Assembly: GCA_020002185.1 (NCBI GenBank)
Contig: CM034543.1
Coordinates: 1,975,033-2,039,032 of the forward strand
DNA from: Paraescarpia echinospica
Lineage: Eukaryota; Annelida; Polychaeta; Sabellida; Siboglinidae
Length of the DNA: 64,000 bases
Reading direction: 5' to 3'
Shown here: piece by piece, positions 11,901-50,400 of the stretch
Layout of the letters: each line of letters opens with the position of its first letter
Position numbering within the stretch: the first letter of the stretch is position 1
Translations under genes and position numbers: made by a program
Notes under the pieces: model-generated
Database searches by the model: none
What the model saw: the letters and a program-made list of their open reading frames with translations, nothing else
What the model was told of the DNA's origin: nothing

Positions 11901-12402
11901 TTGCCATTTGAAAGCAGAAATTAGCTCTTTTGGAATGTGACATTAAGACTTAACAAGACATAACTGCCTTGTTTTGCCTTTGACATATATGTTGCTGGAA
12001 TGTGCTTTGTATAATGCCTGCTGTGGTACCAATGGATCCACAAACGCCATGTATAAGGCAACATAATGACAGCTTTCTGGAGTACATATCATAATCCAAG
12101 ACAATCGTCCGTGTGTTAGTGATCTAGCAAACTCCAGTGTGTACTATTCTGACACACTAACAAACACATGCAATTCTCACGGATATACTACAATCTACAC
12201 GTGACATATCCACTTCAGGCCACCAAAACTAGGGCAAGATCGGCCCCAAAAGCCTTCTCCGTGTGTTCGCTGGTTTCTCCCAAAGCTGCAATGTTCACTG
12301 GAGTTTGATCAGAACAGTTCTTTGCATAAAAGACGAATGGCAAACGCTGGACAACTACAATTCTCTCCCGTCACATGCGTATTTGTTGGCCAGTTGCCGC
12401 GA
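8958..12402. other. 3' flank of the neurobeachin/LRBA gene, no recognised gene
   Basis: No ORF in this 3.4 kb stretch has recognisable similarity, and none shows conserved motifs. The part nearest 12,402 is probably 3' UTR on the minus strand. The rest is unique, moderately AT-rich DNA without long tandem repeats. Confidence 0.5.
11518..11523 (-). promoter_or_regulatory. Candidate polyadenylation signal (AATAAA)
   Basis: Reading the minus strand downstream of the stop at 12,403, this is the first canonical AATAAA that I find, about 880 bases after the stop. It would give a 3' UTR of ordinary length. There is no transcript evidence, and other weak signals could be used. Confidence 0.3.
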
Positions 12403-38581
<26,179 letters not shown>

Positions 38582-38870
38582 CTATAACACACGAAACACT
38601 GCATGTTTAGTTCTTTTGCTTTACTTGCGACACTGGAAAAACATTAGATGTTTCGTATTTTTGCACCATCTGCAACACCAAAAAACACTGCATATTTAGT
38701 TCTTTTGAACAACCTACAACACAGAATATGCTGCATAATTAGTTGTTTTGCACCGCCTACAACTCTGAAAACACTGCCAGTTTAGTTCTTTTTGACCACC
38801 TGCAACATGGAAACATTGCATGTTTAATTCGTATGTACCACTTTCAACATGACAAAAACACTGCATCTGT
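38582..38870 (-). repeat. Degenerate array of about 55-60 bp abutting a splice acceptor
   Basis: On the gene strand units contain AAGAACTAAAYATGCAGTGT followed by a GTGTTGCAG or GTTGTAG sequence, resembling the acceptor and first bases of the exon at 38,581 (GTGTTATAG/GTGTTGCAG). About five units decay away from the exon. Confidence 0.75.
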
Positions 38871-41108
38871 AAAACCATGTTGGCTATTTTTATAATCTCC
38901 TTCTGCATATTTATAATCCCTGGAATTATATTGTCTCAGCCCGGAATACAGATGCAAATATGAGCGCAGCAAAGTGTACATCACTGATTATAAGTCACTA
39001 TCCAGTGATCTGAACTTGTGGTATGTCTGACAGATACAAATATGGCGAATACGTAACATCCGGCGGAACACGCAGCAAGAACAGTTGATTTAGTTGTTAT
39101 ATTACCCTCTTCGCGGCGCCACTGAATCCACAAGAACCAGCACCGGTGGAGTTGTCTTGTTCATGCGTACGCAGCGATTTGTTTGACTAGTGAAGCTATG
39201 GACAGTAAGATTTCACGTGACAAAAAATAGTATTTGTACTAAAAATACTTTTGTAAATCGTTAATTTCACTAATCACGGGATGTTGATGATACATAGTAC
39301 ATGCACGCATATGTAACATAGATGAACGCACGCACGCACGCACGCACACACGATTATGTGCCAGTAAAAGCAAGCGTAACCGTGACAGCGCATCCAATAA
39401 TCATGATTGTCAATTATATAAACATCTACAGTGTAAACCAGCAATATAACTGGGCGAACACTTGTACGCCAGAGCATCGAGGACACGGCCGCTGCCATCT
39501 GGAACTGTTCTGCCGAAATTCCTGTCTGTTTCGCGAAGTAAGACGGCCGAGGCGAACATGCAAGAGAATAGTCGTTCGTATCGCGACAACTTGTTCGTGT
39601 CAAACGCAACAACTTGTTCATGCAACGTTCAACAAATCTCCCAATTCGACTGAACAAGCATACGGAATGCCGCGAAGGAAGGCGAAGAATCTACGTAAAT
39701 TAACCCTTGAATCCAACACAAACACGCACGACTTTGTAGTAATGTAGCGATTTGACGGGTTCCTTTGATTATAAATATAGTGTAAAACAGTACTATTGCT
39801 CTGTATAAATAATGACCTGATATTAATGCAGTGATACCAAATGGGAATGTTTTATGTGTTTTCTACTATTTATAAGACAATTTATGATCTTGTTGACTGC
39901 TGTAAATATATGGGCATATAGACAAGTGTCTGAAATAAAGGATTAAACTGAATAATGTTTATATTACACCATGTATAGCTGCAGCAGAAACAGTGACCAG
40001 TCATATTTACTGAACACAACCGTCAACTGCATGCGTCATCCACACAAAGTCGACACGCAATGCTCAAGACGCCATGGCGGAATTAAACGATCTCTTATCT
40101 GTGCCCCGTCAATGCGATCATTCGACGACGATTGCTAGTACGGACGGAGTGGATACAATAATGACCAGATGACCGGCCGGCGGTGACCAGTGCGATCGAG
40201 ACGACTGTTATTAGACGTGGGATAATGAGAAGCCAGATACGAGCACATGACCGCTCATTCGACGCTTAACTAATGCTCAATTATGGCGGATTGATTTCAC
40301 GCAGTAAGTGCGTCATTTGCCGCCCGCTTACTGGATGGCTTTTGTTCGCCGTCAGCCGGGGATACTGCATTAAGTCAGACGTCGCCTGCGGGCTGGCTAG
40401 GGGGTGTCATTAGGGGGGCTTAGACGCCCTTTGTGCCCCACCGTGTCAACTCCGTCGTCGCCAAGTCCGAGTCTCAAGACGGACGACGCTCATGCAGACG
40501 CGCTGATAAATGGCGTCGTGCAAACGTCGCCAGATAAGCGAGATCTTCCCAATGCAGCTCACAACTGCCAATGCGTCTACGCCAAGGTATAACTAAAACA
40601 ACTTCACCGTCCTTTCAAACGCCGCAACAAAACAGACGACGATCGTTTACGCTGTCAAACCGCAGCGCCAAATTTACGTTAGATATATCAGTCGGCGATA
40701 TTAACAAACGTATGATTCCTGGTCGGCCGCCAAAAGCGACGTGGGCGAGAAAAACGAGGCGACAAGTTAATGCCGCGAAGGTAGATGTTATCGGCGTCGG
40801 ATTGATGGGATGGGAGTGATGTGATCGCCGACAGCAGACGACAATTGATTACATCGCGAACGGTTCAAAAGGCGCGAAATGGCGTCACGGCTCGCTGGTC
40901 GCTTTAACAACAGAGCAAGCCGCTATAACCCCCGCACCCTAACGGCACAGCAGAGCAGGGGTAACTATAGGATCAACAATACGGCGATGAAAACCGACAA
41001 CAAACGTTTCGACTTTATTTTAAAGAAATTTATCGTGCACTGCAGACAATTAAGCGTGGAAATTAAGCGAGCGACACTCGCCCACTAAATGTAATTATAA
41101 TCGTCTTA

Positions 41109-42059
41109 AGCTCGGTATACACGTAACGACGCGACTGAGTTTTAGTCTCTTAGACGCGTCTGCGACGATGAGTCGTTACGTGTATGCCCCCCTTGTGACG
41201 CGACGCTTGTCCTGGGGGCAGTCTTTATCCAGTTTTTAACGCGTCGTAGAATATCAAACATGTTTGATATTAAAAACACGTAGTCGCAGACAAACCGCAG
41301 TCATGGGACTGTAGGTAGAAATAGAGAAAATAGCGGCAACCATTGTTTGGGACGAAAATTTAGAAGAAAAATTCATAGATCTCTGGCAGAAGAGGCCTTG
41401 TTTGTTTGATTCCACGACAACAGAATATAGCAATAGGGATTTGAAGGCCAGCTCCTGGGAAGTAGTGGCGACAGGATTGAATATTCCCGGTAAGTGATAT
41501 GTTTTGACAAGTGTCCACGTTTCTTATTGTAATGTTAAATAAGCATAGCCATAGCGTTTTAGTGTCACCGAGTGTCTGCGTTTGATGTGTTGGGTGTTCT
41601 TCGCTAGCGTCCGTGTATCGATTGCCCTGTAGGAATTTGAACATCACCTCTTTGGTTCTAGCTGCACCTCTCGATGGCCCATGCTTTGAGCAGTATATAC
41701 TATTTTATACATGTGTAGATTTCTAATTGTGTATATATACTGCCGGTGGTCCTCAATTTCGCCGTACGCAATAGGACAAACCGATTTAACAATTATATCT
41801 GGAAAAGAACGTAACTTTGGTTTTTATTTATGTGACGTATCATGAAAATGTTCAGTGTTCGTTCTCCGATGACGTCGGATGATCAGGTAGGTGAAGCTTA
41901 ATGCTATAGCTCGCCTCAGGATTCCGCCAGGCAGTGGCGGCAGTTGAAGCCGCTACCAACAGGAGTGCATGCATCAACCTGTCGGAGCCGCGACGCAAAA
42001 AATAAGTCGCAAATAAAAAACACTAAAACTCAGTCACGTCGTTACGTGTATGCCGGGCT
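41109..42059 (+). mobile_element. PIF/Harbinger-type element with a MADF exon, transposase lost
   Basis: The inverted ends are AGCTCGGTATACACGTAACG (left) and, on the other strand, AGCCCGGCATACACGTAACG (right); similarity extends about 40 bases to ACTGAGTTTTAG. The flanks are TTA (41,106-41,108) and TTA (42,060-42,062), the 3-bp target duplication typical of PIF/Harbinger. An inner inverted copy of the end motif lies near 41,170-41,190. The 951-bp interior has only a MADF-encoding exon, so it is probably a deletion derivative. Confidence 0.82.
41330..41489 (+). pseudogene. MADF domain first exon of a Harbinger-type second protein
   Basis: The frame reads IVWDENLEEKFIDLWQKRPC, LFDSTTTEYSNRDLKASSWE and VVATGLNIPG, then a GTAAGT donor at 41,490. 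This is the N-terminal half of a MADF (Myb/SANT-like) DNA-binding domain, the accessory protein of PIF/Harbinger transposons. The expected start codon reads ATA (41,330) in an otherwise good context (AAAATAGCGGC), suggesting loss of an ATG. I did not find the following exon within the element. Confidence 0.75.
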
Positions 42060-42859
42060 TTAGAGAGAATCGGGCTCTTAAAGTTACATGTTAAACTATT
42101 CTTGTGTAGGTACAATCCGGGCCCTTCTTATTACGTCTTTATGTGTAATTTTTATTTAATTTGATCTACCCCACTGCACGCATCCCGTCACGTCCCACAT
42201 ACATAAATACGCACAACAAAATTATTGTGTTTTAGGGCACTTTGAATACCGCTCCGAATTGCACCATTTCATGTTTGGGGCTGCTACTTTGACTTGTCGA
42301 AGTGAAGCAGTGGGGTATCATGCCCGTTTACCAATTGCGCGTGACAATGTAAAAACATGCATTCTAAATTCATACATACATATATAAAATATACCTCTCA
42401 ATTATGCAGCACGAAACATGTTATATAAGTTGTAAAAAGTCAGTTACGTCAAAAAATGTCAACTTTATATAATACGCCCATTCGCGCGTTGTAAAATCAT
42501 ATAAATTTGCGGATCAAATTGTTAAAGGCTATCACACGACTGCTAGGCGTGACAGTATGTCATGTGTCAGTAGAATTGAGCGTTCAGTCACAACGTGATA
42601 CAGATGACGTTTATAACAATGCGTGACGGTAATGATAAACTCGTCTCAACGTAATAACGTAGCGCGCCAACACGCTACAATTCTGTCCGTGTATTCAATC
42701 AGGCGCGATGATATATTAATGTTTAATGATAGCTCAAATCGAAAACGTTAATAGCGTGTGTACACAATGGAATAACAACGCGTGCCTCGCAGTCGAATCG
42801 TCCGGCTCCACCTTTCTATGGCGGCGCCGACCGATTGGTCAGTGTTGCTTCGCCACGTG

Positions 42860-42874
42860 CAGCGCCCCCTGGCG
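42860..42874 (+). promoter_or_regulatory. CTCF-like site
   Basis: CAGCGCCCCCTGGCG agrees with the bilaterian CTCF core (TAGCGCCCCCTGGTGG) at nearly all positions. It lies in a CpG-rich island with CACGTG and TAATTA motifs. Confidence 0.45.
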
Positions 42875-44340
42875 ACGGGAAGTTCACACCGATCTGTCTA
42901 ATTACAGCGCTCTCGGTGATCTTTTAGCGACGCTGTCAGCCTAATGAAGTTACCATTGATTTCTCGCCGACTTACGAATGATTGTTTTATGGACGTTGAC
43001 AACGTCGACGGGCAATGGCGCGCTCACGACGTCTAATTCAACGTAATGACGTCAGTCGACATGCATTATGCAAGACGTCTTAACGACTTCACCCTCCGTC
43101 AACGCACGTCGTCTCACTGCCGACACTGCTGTGACTCAATGTCTGCGTGTAGTCCCCCACCCCCCTCATTACGATGTCTATAGTCGATCCTCTGTCGCAT
43201 CTTACCTATATACAGGTTGTTTGTTGATTGTCCATGACGCAATGACACGTGGGTCGCTATACATTTTGTATAGCGAAGTCGAGAAAGGAAAAATTATAAT
43301 TAACAGGAAGTGTTCTTGGCCGTGTATAACATGGCATTATTGCGTAACTTGGATGTGATCCAGCGAATATTCGGCGAACGTGAAAACACGGCACATGCAA
43401 CAATCGGGACTTATTTCACGTTTAACCAAATGACAACCTATATAGATGTAGACATTGACTAATGGTATAGTCGTGTTTGTCATGATATCACGTCATCGCA
43501 CGCGTGTAGCTTATTATAAGTGACGTCGCCAAGAAGCTTTGCGGCGACGAAGTCACACTGCAAATTGGTAGCGAAATGTGTGGACCCGTTGTTCTACAAT
43601 GAAGCGTTCATTTTCCAGACACCATACACATATATTTCGCATTTTCCTGAGCAGTTATAGGGCCTAACTATATCTTCCTTCCGGACGGATAATGATTGCC
43701 AAACAACAAAGACGAATAAATATAACTATACATTTTAAACGTTGTTAGAGAAACTTTTATTTCGTAAAAGATATGTCAATGTTATACCCTGTTTCGTCGA
43801 AACTGCACTGATTTATTGGCTAGTTTTGTGGGTCAGACGCCCGAATTTGTACACGTATTGCAATTAATCGTTTGATACTATTGCACAATTTTCCTGTCCT
43901 TAAAGTTGCCCACTTTACCGCCAACAGCAAGCAGGTTGCGCCTTTTCGCAACGCTCGCTGGTTCTCTGTAACCACAAAGGATGATTTCCAAAACGTATTG
44001 TTAACGCATTAAGAACTGCTCGAACAATTACTGTCATTGCAAGCAATAAAACCTTTGTTAAAACGATAATCGTGACGTGTCAAATTGGCCATATAAGCTA
44101 ATACTGCGGTTACTTTTGCGACGGCCAGATACGCCTGCGTAATTAGCTAGTTCGTGTAGAGCTCAGTCACGGGTCAGTGTGCCCAAGTCAACGTACTTAG
44201 TGCTAAGGCGACCGTGAGGAGAATAGTAATGGAATTAATCAGCCGACAAGATGCAGCCGCAGAGCGCACGGGAAGGAAGCAGATCTTTGTTACGTACATT
44301 CCGTGTTCGTGTACATGTGTGTATATTGTAAGGGTCTTTG

Positions 44341-44522
<182 letters not shown>

Positions 44523-45062
44523 GAGTACATGCTGTGTTGTATATATATATTATAGATACAAACATACATATATACAAATGATACATACATGCATATACAG
44601 CATTCCTATAGAGAGGTTTTGTCTGAAGTCTGAATATAACGCCAAACTGTCACTAAACATATGCCGTGAATAAGCAGGAACAACTGACACAAAGCCATGC
44701 ACAATTCAGTGAATTGACCTGGAGTCGACGCAAATGTAACACACTTACTATACAAACACGCCCTTCCCATGTAACTATTTCACAATATTTAACAAGATGT
44801 CATCCAGAGCAATACGTTCCAGATGGCAAGTGGACAAAGCCTGACCAAGAGTCCGACTATGTTTCACCAACGAGTGACACGCGTCCGTCTCCGGTATATC
44901 TGAATCATGTGTTAGAACATATCTACTTCGTTACTCGTTAGCGTTATAGCAGTAATGCGTGTTCAATTCACGTATCACCTTCTTATACAGTGTCTTATTT
45001 ATTTGACCAATTTACTTACTAGTTTAAATTTAATAATATATTTATTCGTACTACAATGTGTA

Positions 45063-45095
45063 CAATTCGGTTAAAACGATGCTTTAACCGAATTG
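45063..45095. repeat. Perfect 13-bp hairpin, 7-base loop
   Basis: CAATTCGGTTAAA faces TTTAACCGAATTG around acgatgc. It is not followed by a T tract, and its role is unknown. Confidence 0.7.
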
Positions 45096-45214
45096 ATATA
45101 AGATAGCATAGCAAAAACCGGTAAGTAAATAACTGTAAATGAATACCGTTGTGTTGTTTGTAACACTTGGCCAATTGGCAGACCAGAGGCCAATGGTAAA
45201 AGCAAAGTAAAGGT

Positions 45215-45506
45215 AAGTTATAATCGAGGATCTCAAAGCGCTTTCACTCTTCCCCCACGACAGACTTGTACAATCGAACACCATCTCGACTTCTCTGGGA
45301 AGAATTCAGCCTCGCTGCAATTAATGCGCGAAGACTATTCGTACACAAATGTCCACCACTGTCTACAGCCAGATACTCATTCATGCAGCTGAGAAGCAAC
45401 GTAGAGTGAACGAACTTGCCTACGGTTCGACATCGCAGCACATTTGAACCAGGGTTCTCTCGATTGAGAGTCCGATGTTCTAGGCACTGCGCCACCGCGC
45501 TCAAAA
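45215..45506 (-). mobile_element. tRNA-derived SINE, copy 2
   Basis: On the minus strand the head GCGCGGTGGCGCAGTGCCTA then GAACATCGGACTCTCAATCG has a clear A box (TGGCGCAGTGCCTAG) and a B box (GGTTCAAATG, one change from GGTTCAAATC). The body and the AAAGCGCTTTGAG end match copy 1 at 22,891. This copy is better preserved. Confidence 0.88.
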
Positions 45507-46830
45507 GAGAACGAACAAGGAAAGATAGCGAGCGTCCACTCTATTCTAACAACAGACGTGCTGTCGGTGTTTACAGAGCGAGCGAGAAACCTCGTCGGCG
45601 CCTCTCTGTCTGGTCAACGCCGCGACGGCGCACAGAGAACGTTCTAGGTGTGCATGCCGTGGAAAAACAGCGAAAACACGACGATTACTCGAGCCATTTG
45701 AGCCGGCGACAATCAGGGAGCTTAGCCCCGAGCCGGGGCCGAGTCGGAGTCAGGTGCGCGTTGAAAAACAAGCGCGAAACAAAGGCGGATCCAAGGGCAC
45801 ATCCGACGCGGCATCAAACCGCTGAAGTGCCCCCGACATCGCTCCCCCGGGTGGGTAGGATTACGCCGACAGAAGCCGCACGCCTAATCGGTGGAGCTTC
45901 GTCGACCACCAGCCAACGCATACTTCAAATGTGTCGCTAAATTGGCCCAGTATCGCCGCCGGCGAGCAGCGCCACCCGGTGTCAGCGGACGGAACACCCG
46001 ACGACCTGGGAGTGTACTCGGAGTTTCATTGGATGATTTATTGGGCTGTCAGTAATTACCGTAAAGCAAAGTTTGTGTGTCGTAAAACTGTTATTTTCAG
46101 TTGCTTTGCCTATCATAATCGTGTTTTCTCAAATATTGCGCGATAAAAGATCACGAACGTTTATATGTTATGTAGCCCTGTGGGGATAGTATTTTTTAAA
46201 ACCAATCCAAATGGTACAAATTAATACATTCAATGTCGCAAAGTCACGTAAAACTATCGACATTTGAACAGAAAAAGAAAGATGACGTCCTAGAGGAAGA
46301 CCGATGTTTGAAGCTAGTTTTTGTGTTCCCGTTTTATACTTTATTTAGTAAACATACTACATGAATAAAGATAAAACACGTCGTTAATGTCGATTAACTT
46401 TTGAGACCGGAAACTTCAGACAGTGTTATGTCTACGTACATTTGATGCAACATTACTATGTTTTATCCAAATTATTGCATTGCGTATAGTATGCCAACAT
46501 TACACTAACGCATTCCCGTACGCCCGTACGCGCGCACACACTCGTGTGCCCAACGCGGCAGCCCAGACTAATCAGCGACCAGGCGTCGGTAATGCGGCTT
46601 CGCCGGCGGCGGCGGCGGCAGCAGCGCCTGTTTATCTACAAATTATCCGCTTCATTTGCAGCCGGGCCGCCGTGTAGACACGTACCTGCCGCAGAACGCC
46701 CCCCTACACCCCCCCCCGCCGGGTGCTCCGGGCCTCAAACCCCGCGAACGAGCTGCAGGACGAACTTAGCGGACGCTGGGACACCTATACGCCGAGTCGA
46801 TGACAGTCGCTACAAACTATAGCGTTTTTG

Positions 46831-46839
46831 CGTGTGTGC

Positions 46840-46882
<43 letters not shown>

Positions 46883-46922
46883 TGTGTGTGCGTGCGTGCG
46901 TGCTTGCGTACGTGTGTGCGTG
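46831..46922. repeat. GT-rich microsatellite
   Basis: (TG)n interrupted by CGTG runs, directly after a CpG-rich block. Confidence 0.9.
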
Positions 46923-47764
46923 TTAGGGTTACTAAGAATATTAGAAATGTACCATAAGCGCTTACACAATCAATAATTATGTCGTCAAAGACAGAATACG
47001 CCCAAGTTTCGTCATTAACCCCTTGCGGGGTGATATAAAAGCCACACCACGAATGTTTTCAATTTACTACGTCCGCTATTTCCGGGTATAGAGGACTGAC
47101 TGGCTCCCTTTAACAAACGATGGCGGCCGAAAACATCCTAGGAGGCAGTCGGCTGACATGGTGAATGTGTGACTGACGAGTGTCACTGTTAGGTAATGTT
47201 AGGTAATGAGTAACACGGGGCACTGTTCAATTCCCTGTTTTAGGGGGTGGATTCACCGGAATGACAACACTACCACGCATGATTCAATGAATGTATTTTT
47301 TTTTAAGTTTGTGTGTGTATATCAACGACACATATTATGGCTTATATGGTACAACAAGCAATAGTCACGACAGTCCGTGTAAAAAAACAGTTATGGACCA
47401 GTCATAAGAGAGAAATGGAGTGTCAGGGTTGTGGATGTGTGTTACCACTGGCACACATTAGCTAAGTTCATTGGTGTTCAATGTGCCGTGAACGCTTCGA
47501 GAACATCGTAGGAGATCTTTTCCAAGAAGCCAAAGAAAGGCCACAAGCACCACTGACTGTACATGACTTCGTGCCGTCGGCGGTGTTCTGTTATCGTCCC
47601 ACGACACTGGTATTCCGTTTACCTGCACACGTATATCATCGTGTATATGGCCCATGCTGGCACATATAGGGCCTACATATCGCATATGATATTATTTACA
47701 AACAACAAAGTTCATTTTACTGTTGCAAGTGTTCGAGAAAAAAATTAGATAGACTTTCATTGAG

Positions 47765-48040
47765 AGGCGCGGCAGTCTAGTGGTTAGGAAATCCGCCTTC
47801 TGTGCCAGAATCCTGAGTTGATGATCCGGACCAGGCATGTATACTTGCTATGAACAACTTTGAGGATTGAATATCCCTCCTGACTCGACTGAGGATCGTG
47901 TTAGTATCACTCCCGTCTCAAATGGGGACGTAACAGAACGACTGCGGACGACATGCACCTTATAGCGGTGCCAGCAAAGAGAGGGTGCTTTGGCAATGTT
48001 AGGTAAAAGGCTGAATATATACGTAAATGAGGCTCCATAC
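47765..48040 (+). mobile_element. Second tRNA-derived SINE family, candidate
   Basis: The head GGCGCGGCAGTCTAGTGGTT then AGGAAATCCGCCTTCTGTGC has an A-box-like GCAGTCTAGTGGTTAG. A degenerate B box (GAGTTGATGATCCG) lies about 30 bases on. The body (ggatcgtgttagtatcac, gacatgcaccttatagcgg) is non-coding and only one copy is in the window, so boundaries are approximate. Confidence 0.6.
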
Positions 48041-48570
48041 GACCACAATTGTGGTAACCATAACACACAGAACGTTTTCGAGAGAGGAAAACATCTATAC
48101 AAACATTATTAATCCCCTGATGAAAACAACCATAGGAGCAGTATTAATCCTCTGAATTCCAACAGTATTATCACAAATAAGTGAACAAGCAGTGTTAATA
48201 CTGGGATAAAAATAAGCAGAAACCATTCCTTCAAGAGAGGTATATTTCCAATAGGTCTCACCAACTATAGAAACGGTTCTGACAGGTCGACCGGGACCTT
48301 CAGTATCGCCGGCGAACCGGCAGACAAATCATCGAACCATACCGGAAGTAAGATGTCAATCTTCATCAGGGCACCGGGCCAGTATAATATATATCTTATG
48401 GGTAGGCAATATTGATAGGCAGGTGAATATGTTAGCGAGACTTCTGCGAAATTGAACAATATCGCTATACGGACACCCACAGCCGACGTAATATCGCACA
48501 CCGGGACGTTAACACGCGCACCTACAGATTGATATGTCTAATTTGCTTAGTACCACGGTAATTGGCGACA

Positions 48571-48586
48571 CAGCGCCACCAAGCGG
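48571..48586 (+). promoter_or_regulatory. CTCF-like site, weaker
   Basis: CAGCGCCACCAAGCGG fits the CTCF core with about two mismatches and lies in another CpG-rich island. Confidence 0.3.
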
Positions 48587-50297
48587 GATACTCTCCCACA
48601 CACGCGGCGTTCCTGGCGGGAATCGCCGCAACTAGCAACTAATAAATTATCGCTCACCGCGCGTCGCGATAACCGCGTCGTCGCCATCATCGCCTGCCGC
48701 CGCTTACGGCATCGATAAAACGCCGCTTACGATAACGCTAAAATACGAGCGCATTACCCCCGGCGTGGGCAATACGGGAGCCGGTATGGGAGTTCTGCGG
48801 ATCGGGCAGAATCGGGGAATGTGATACCAAATTTATCAGTGGAAATGACAGGAGCATGCTAGGTCAGCACCGGGAAGGCGGGAGTTGGGAACACGCGGGT
48901 AGCCGACAATGTGATATATTGCGCGCGTGTTCGCATTGATGAGGTCGGGTTTCAGTCGAGTCAACCCGAAGAGGTTATCGGACGCATATGTCAGTGAAAT
49001 GGGGGAGGGTCGGAATGTGGTGTGAAAGAAAAAACTGAAATCGAGGATCGGAATCGAGGCCAGTCTCCCCCCTGACAGACAGAGAAACAAGAGGAAAATA
49101 ATATAAGAAACTACTATTGTTAAAGGTGTTATACGGTCGTTGAATGACCGAGCCTGAATTCGGATGTTTAATGTTCGAAGCAACATACGTTGTCAACCAA
49201 ACACACTCTTTCGTTCTCATAAGACACTCATCGGATGAGTAGTTATGATTCAAAGACAAACATCAATATTGATCGCACGTATAAAAAATATGATATCGAT
49301 TGGCCAGAATGAGAACATTACAACAAAACGTCGCCTACCTCCGCAACAGTTGTGTTTACAGCATATGGATGTTTTGAATAAGTTTCGTGGGTGCAACATT
49401 CAAATTGCGAACAATGTTTCGAGTTTATTAAACGCAATCTGGCGGGATATATATATATAATGCCTTCAAAATCATCATTCTATATAATTTAAAACATTAT
49501 ATTAAACCATGAGGAACCGACAAGATCGACTTAACGTTACTCTAAATGAGGCAGTCAGAATGTGTCAGTTTCCCCAAAAAAACTGGTCCTGGTTTCTCCT
49601 TTAACCCAATGTTTTATTTTATCTTATCATATAATATTAGTAAACATGTAAATCTTAAATTTCACTTTCCACAAATGGAGAAACGTGCGTGCATGCATGC
49701 GTGCACGTACGTTCATGGACAACGCGCAGACGACACCGAACGAATATCAAACACACTCTTCCATCAGTTATATTTATTTAACAGCACAAATTGTAGCGGA
49801 AGCCTAACAAATGCGCGAATCAGTCAAGAAAAGCTTTTAGCCTTTGCTCCCGTCACGTCAAACTGGCGCAAAATTCGAGAATGTCTATGGCGAACCAATT
49901 TCCGTCGACTGCCAGCCCGACCGCTGGGCGGCGCCCTAAACCGATTATATGACGGATTTGATTTGATTGTAGGTGGCCCGCTGACTTATGGCGCGCATTG
50001 AAACAGCCTTCCGCCGATTGATTTAAGCACGGGACAAACGTAACGCAGATTTATCGTACACAGGCACGTCGAGTTAAAGTAATTTAGGAGTCAGTCGTTC
50101 TTCCAACATAATCGGTTCAACGATGACCGGTTCAAAGATGTATACGCCCACGGTAGATAGCCATAAGGTTGTATGACCGGACGTTCTTGCCTTATCTATA
50201 AGCAATGGAAAAACAGACATATATATATATATATATATAAAATATGAACTGCAAAAATATATATTATATTTATATCTTCATGTGACTTAACTAAATG

Positions 50298-50400
<103 letters not shown>

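Noticed and set aside
45420..45505. Functional tRNA gene on the minus strand
   Set aside because: A and B boxes are present but no cloverleaf can be completed, and the sequence continues as a SINE body shared with another locus.
45416..45940. 174-codon plus-strand open frame in a CpG-rich island
   Set aside because: It starts inside a SINE on the opposite strand and is Arg/Ser/Thr-rich without motifs; most likely a chance frame in GC-rich DNA.
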